Below are positions 5,454-5,454 of a stretch of 5,454 nucleotides of DNA, in pieces (position 1 is the stretch's first letter; every line of letters starts with the position of its first letter). The notes under the pieces were generated by a model. That model was not told where the DNA came from, did no database searches, and worked only from the letters and a program-made list of their open reading frames with translations. Where the stretch lies: the NCBI GenBank assembly GCA_903895005.1, contig CAITSH010000290.1, forward strand, positions 1 to 5,454, given 5' to 3'. The position numbers were made by a program, and so were the translations under genes. This DNA comes from an uncultured Pseudomonadota bacterium (GTDB lineage: Bacteria > Pseudomonadota > Gammaproteobacteria > Burkholderiales > SG8-39).

Positions 5454-5454
5454 G

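Overview
The window looks like a piece of a betaproteobacterial chromosome, probably Burkholderiales or a close relative. The DNA is GC-rich. The minus strand carries fmdB-type gene, DUF502 gene, aspS and nudB in one direction, an order I associate with that class from memory (no search was run). The AspRS and NudB proteins read as ordinary proteobacterial orthologues.

Layout. Plus strand, 1-1423: the last 45 residues of a CHAT-domain protein (entering from the left edge), a small exported protein with a probable Ig-like beta-sandwich (173-613), and a protein combining an N-terminal zinc ribbon, a coiled coil and about four membrane helices (623-1423). The last two genes are 9 nt apart, and the set looks like one transcription unit. 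Minus strand, 5453 down to 1429: the low-complexity tail of a probable FmdB-type zinc-ribbon protein (5397-5453, cut by the right edge), a DUF502 membrane protein (4668-5294), aspS (2795-4573), a secreted RNase Sa/barnase-type ribonuclease (2405-2788), a barstar-family inhibitor (1962-2402) and nudB (1429-1878). The two transcription units converge with only 5 nt between stop codons.

How the genes relate. aspS and nudB are housekeeping genes: aspartyl-tRNA synthesis and removal of pyrophosphate from dihydroneopterin triphosphate in folate synthesis. Between them sits a ribonuclease/inhibitor pair. The RNase start is 6 nt after the aspS stop, and the barstar start is 2 nt after the RNase stop, so toxin and antidote are probably made by coupled translation from the aspS transcript. 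The AspRS has His30 and Gly81, the pair associated with non-discriminating enzymes, which suggests that Asn-tRNA(Asn) is made through GatCAB.

Most worth a second look: the CHAT / exported Ig-like / zinc-ribbon membrane module, which I cannot assign to a named system; the RNase-barstar pair embedded in a tRNA-synthetase operon; and a strong inverted repeat at 1897-1931 followed by a T-rich tract on the plus strand. If that repeat terminates the plus-strand operon, its transcript would be antisense to all of nudB. There is no gene-free stretch longer than about 100 nt; no tRNA, rRNA, CRISPR array or insertion sequence is visible.
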